Shown in pieces: positions 24,033 to 24,074 of a DNA stretch of 24,074 nucleotides. Under the pieces are notes generated by a model that saw nothing but the letters and a program-made list of their open reading frames with translations, was not told the DNA's origin and ran no database searches. The stretch's first letter is position 1; each line of letters starts with the position of its first letter. A program made the translations under genes and the position numbers. The stretch spans positions 23,033-47,106 of the forward strand of contig DLGP01000146.1 of NCBI GenBank assembly GCA_002482765.1, read 5' to 3'. The stretch comes from Alphaproteobacteria bacterium UBA7691 (lineage in GTDB: Bacteria; Pseudomonadota; Alphaproteobacteria; Ferrovibrionales; Ferrovibrionaceae).

Positions 24033-24074
24033 ATGAATGAGACGTCTCGTTTAGACTTTGATGACATTACATTG
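24033..24074 (+). CDS. Possible start of a gene running off the window
   Basis: An ATG at 24033 opens a frame (MNETSRLDFDDITL) with no stop before the window ends. It would be divergent from the glycosyltransferase-like gene. Only 14 codons are visible and the ribosome site is weak, so this is a tentative call and no function can be given. Confidence 0.35.
   Translation, partial: MNETSRLDFDDITL

Overview
The window is GC-rich (mostly mid-60s % by eye) and densely packed. It reads as a chromosomal segment of an alphaproteobacterium. The pointers are the order yajC-secD-secF followed by an Mth938-domain gene and a squalene/phytoene-synthase-like gene (homologues of the mitochondrial complex I assembly factors NDUFAF3 and NDUFAF6), a folate-dependent TrmFO, and palindromic intergenic repeats of a style common in alphaproteobacteria. 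A Rhodospirillales-like or related lineage is plausible, but this is inference; no rRNA or tRNA gene is present to settle it.

Layout. (1) 3-1986, plus strand: a translationally coupled trio made of the 3' part of an amidohydrolase gene, a small exported YtkA-like protein with a Met/His cluster, and an exported di-haem cytochrome c peroxidase (MauG/CcpA superfamily). It ends at a pair of inverted REP-like palindromes. (2) 2102-5334, minus strand: a CUT1-type sugar ABC importer (Tat-exported binding protein and two permeases) with no ATPase gene beside it. (3) 5596-6006: a stand-alone CheY-like receiver. (4) 6120-9656: promoter, yajC, secD, secF, Mth938-domain gene and a bidirectional terminator. 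Beyond a convergent 5-TM PuuD-like membrane protein lies the divergent NDUFAF6-like gene, up to 11208. (5) 11218-12116: a DUF1778/GNAT (TacA/TacT-type) toxin-antitoxin operon of visibly lower GC, with its own -35 box and an inverted-repeat operator. (6) 12148-13443, minus: a DUF2145 gene and an exported partner. (7) 13590-19739, minus: an apparent five-gene operon uvrA - HbpS/GlcG-like - recX - trmFO - atypical SDR. (8) 19740-19859: a divergent promoter region between uvrA and ssb with a near-match to the alphaproteobacterial LexA box. ssb follows at 19860-20387. (9) 20411-21791, minus: a four-gene envelope/stress-type cluster (exported CsbD-like, cytoplasmic CsbD-like, DUF883/ElaB-like, small membrane protein). 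(10) 21953-23830, minus: mazG and a TPR-glycosyltransferase-like protein. A new plus-strand gene may begin at 24033.

Functional themes are protein export and respiratory-complex maturation (4), genome maintenance (7 and 8: UvrA, RecX and SSB around one regulatory region), nucleotide-pool cleansing (MazG) and envelope stress (9). No CRISPR array, insertion sequence, phage or integrase gene was seen. The most unusual items are the coupled peroxidase operon, the covarying inverted palindromes, a perfect tandem duplication of the SSB tail and stop codon, paired CsbD paralogues predicted for different compartments, and an abrupt GC drop inside mazG.
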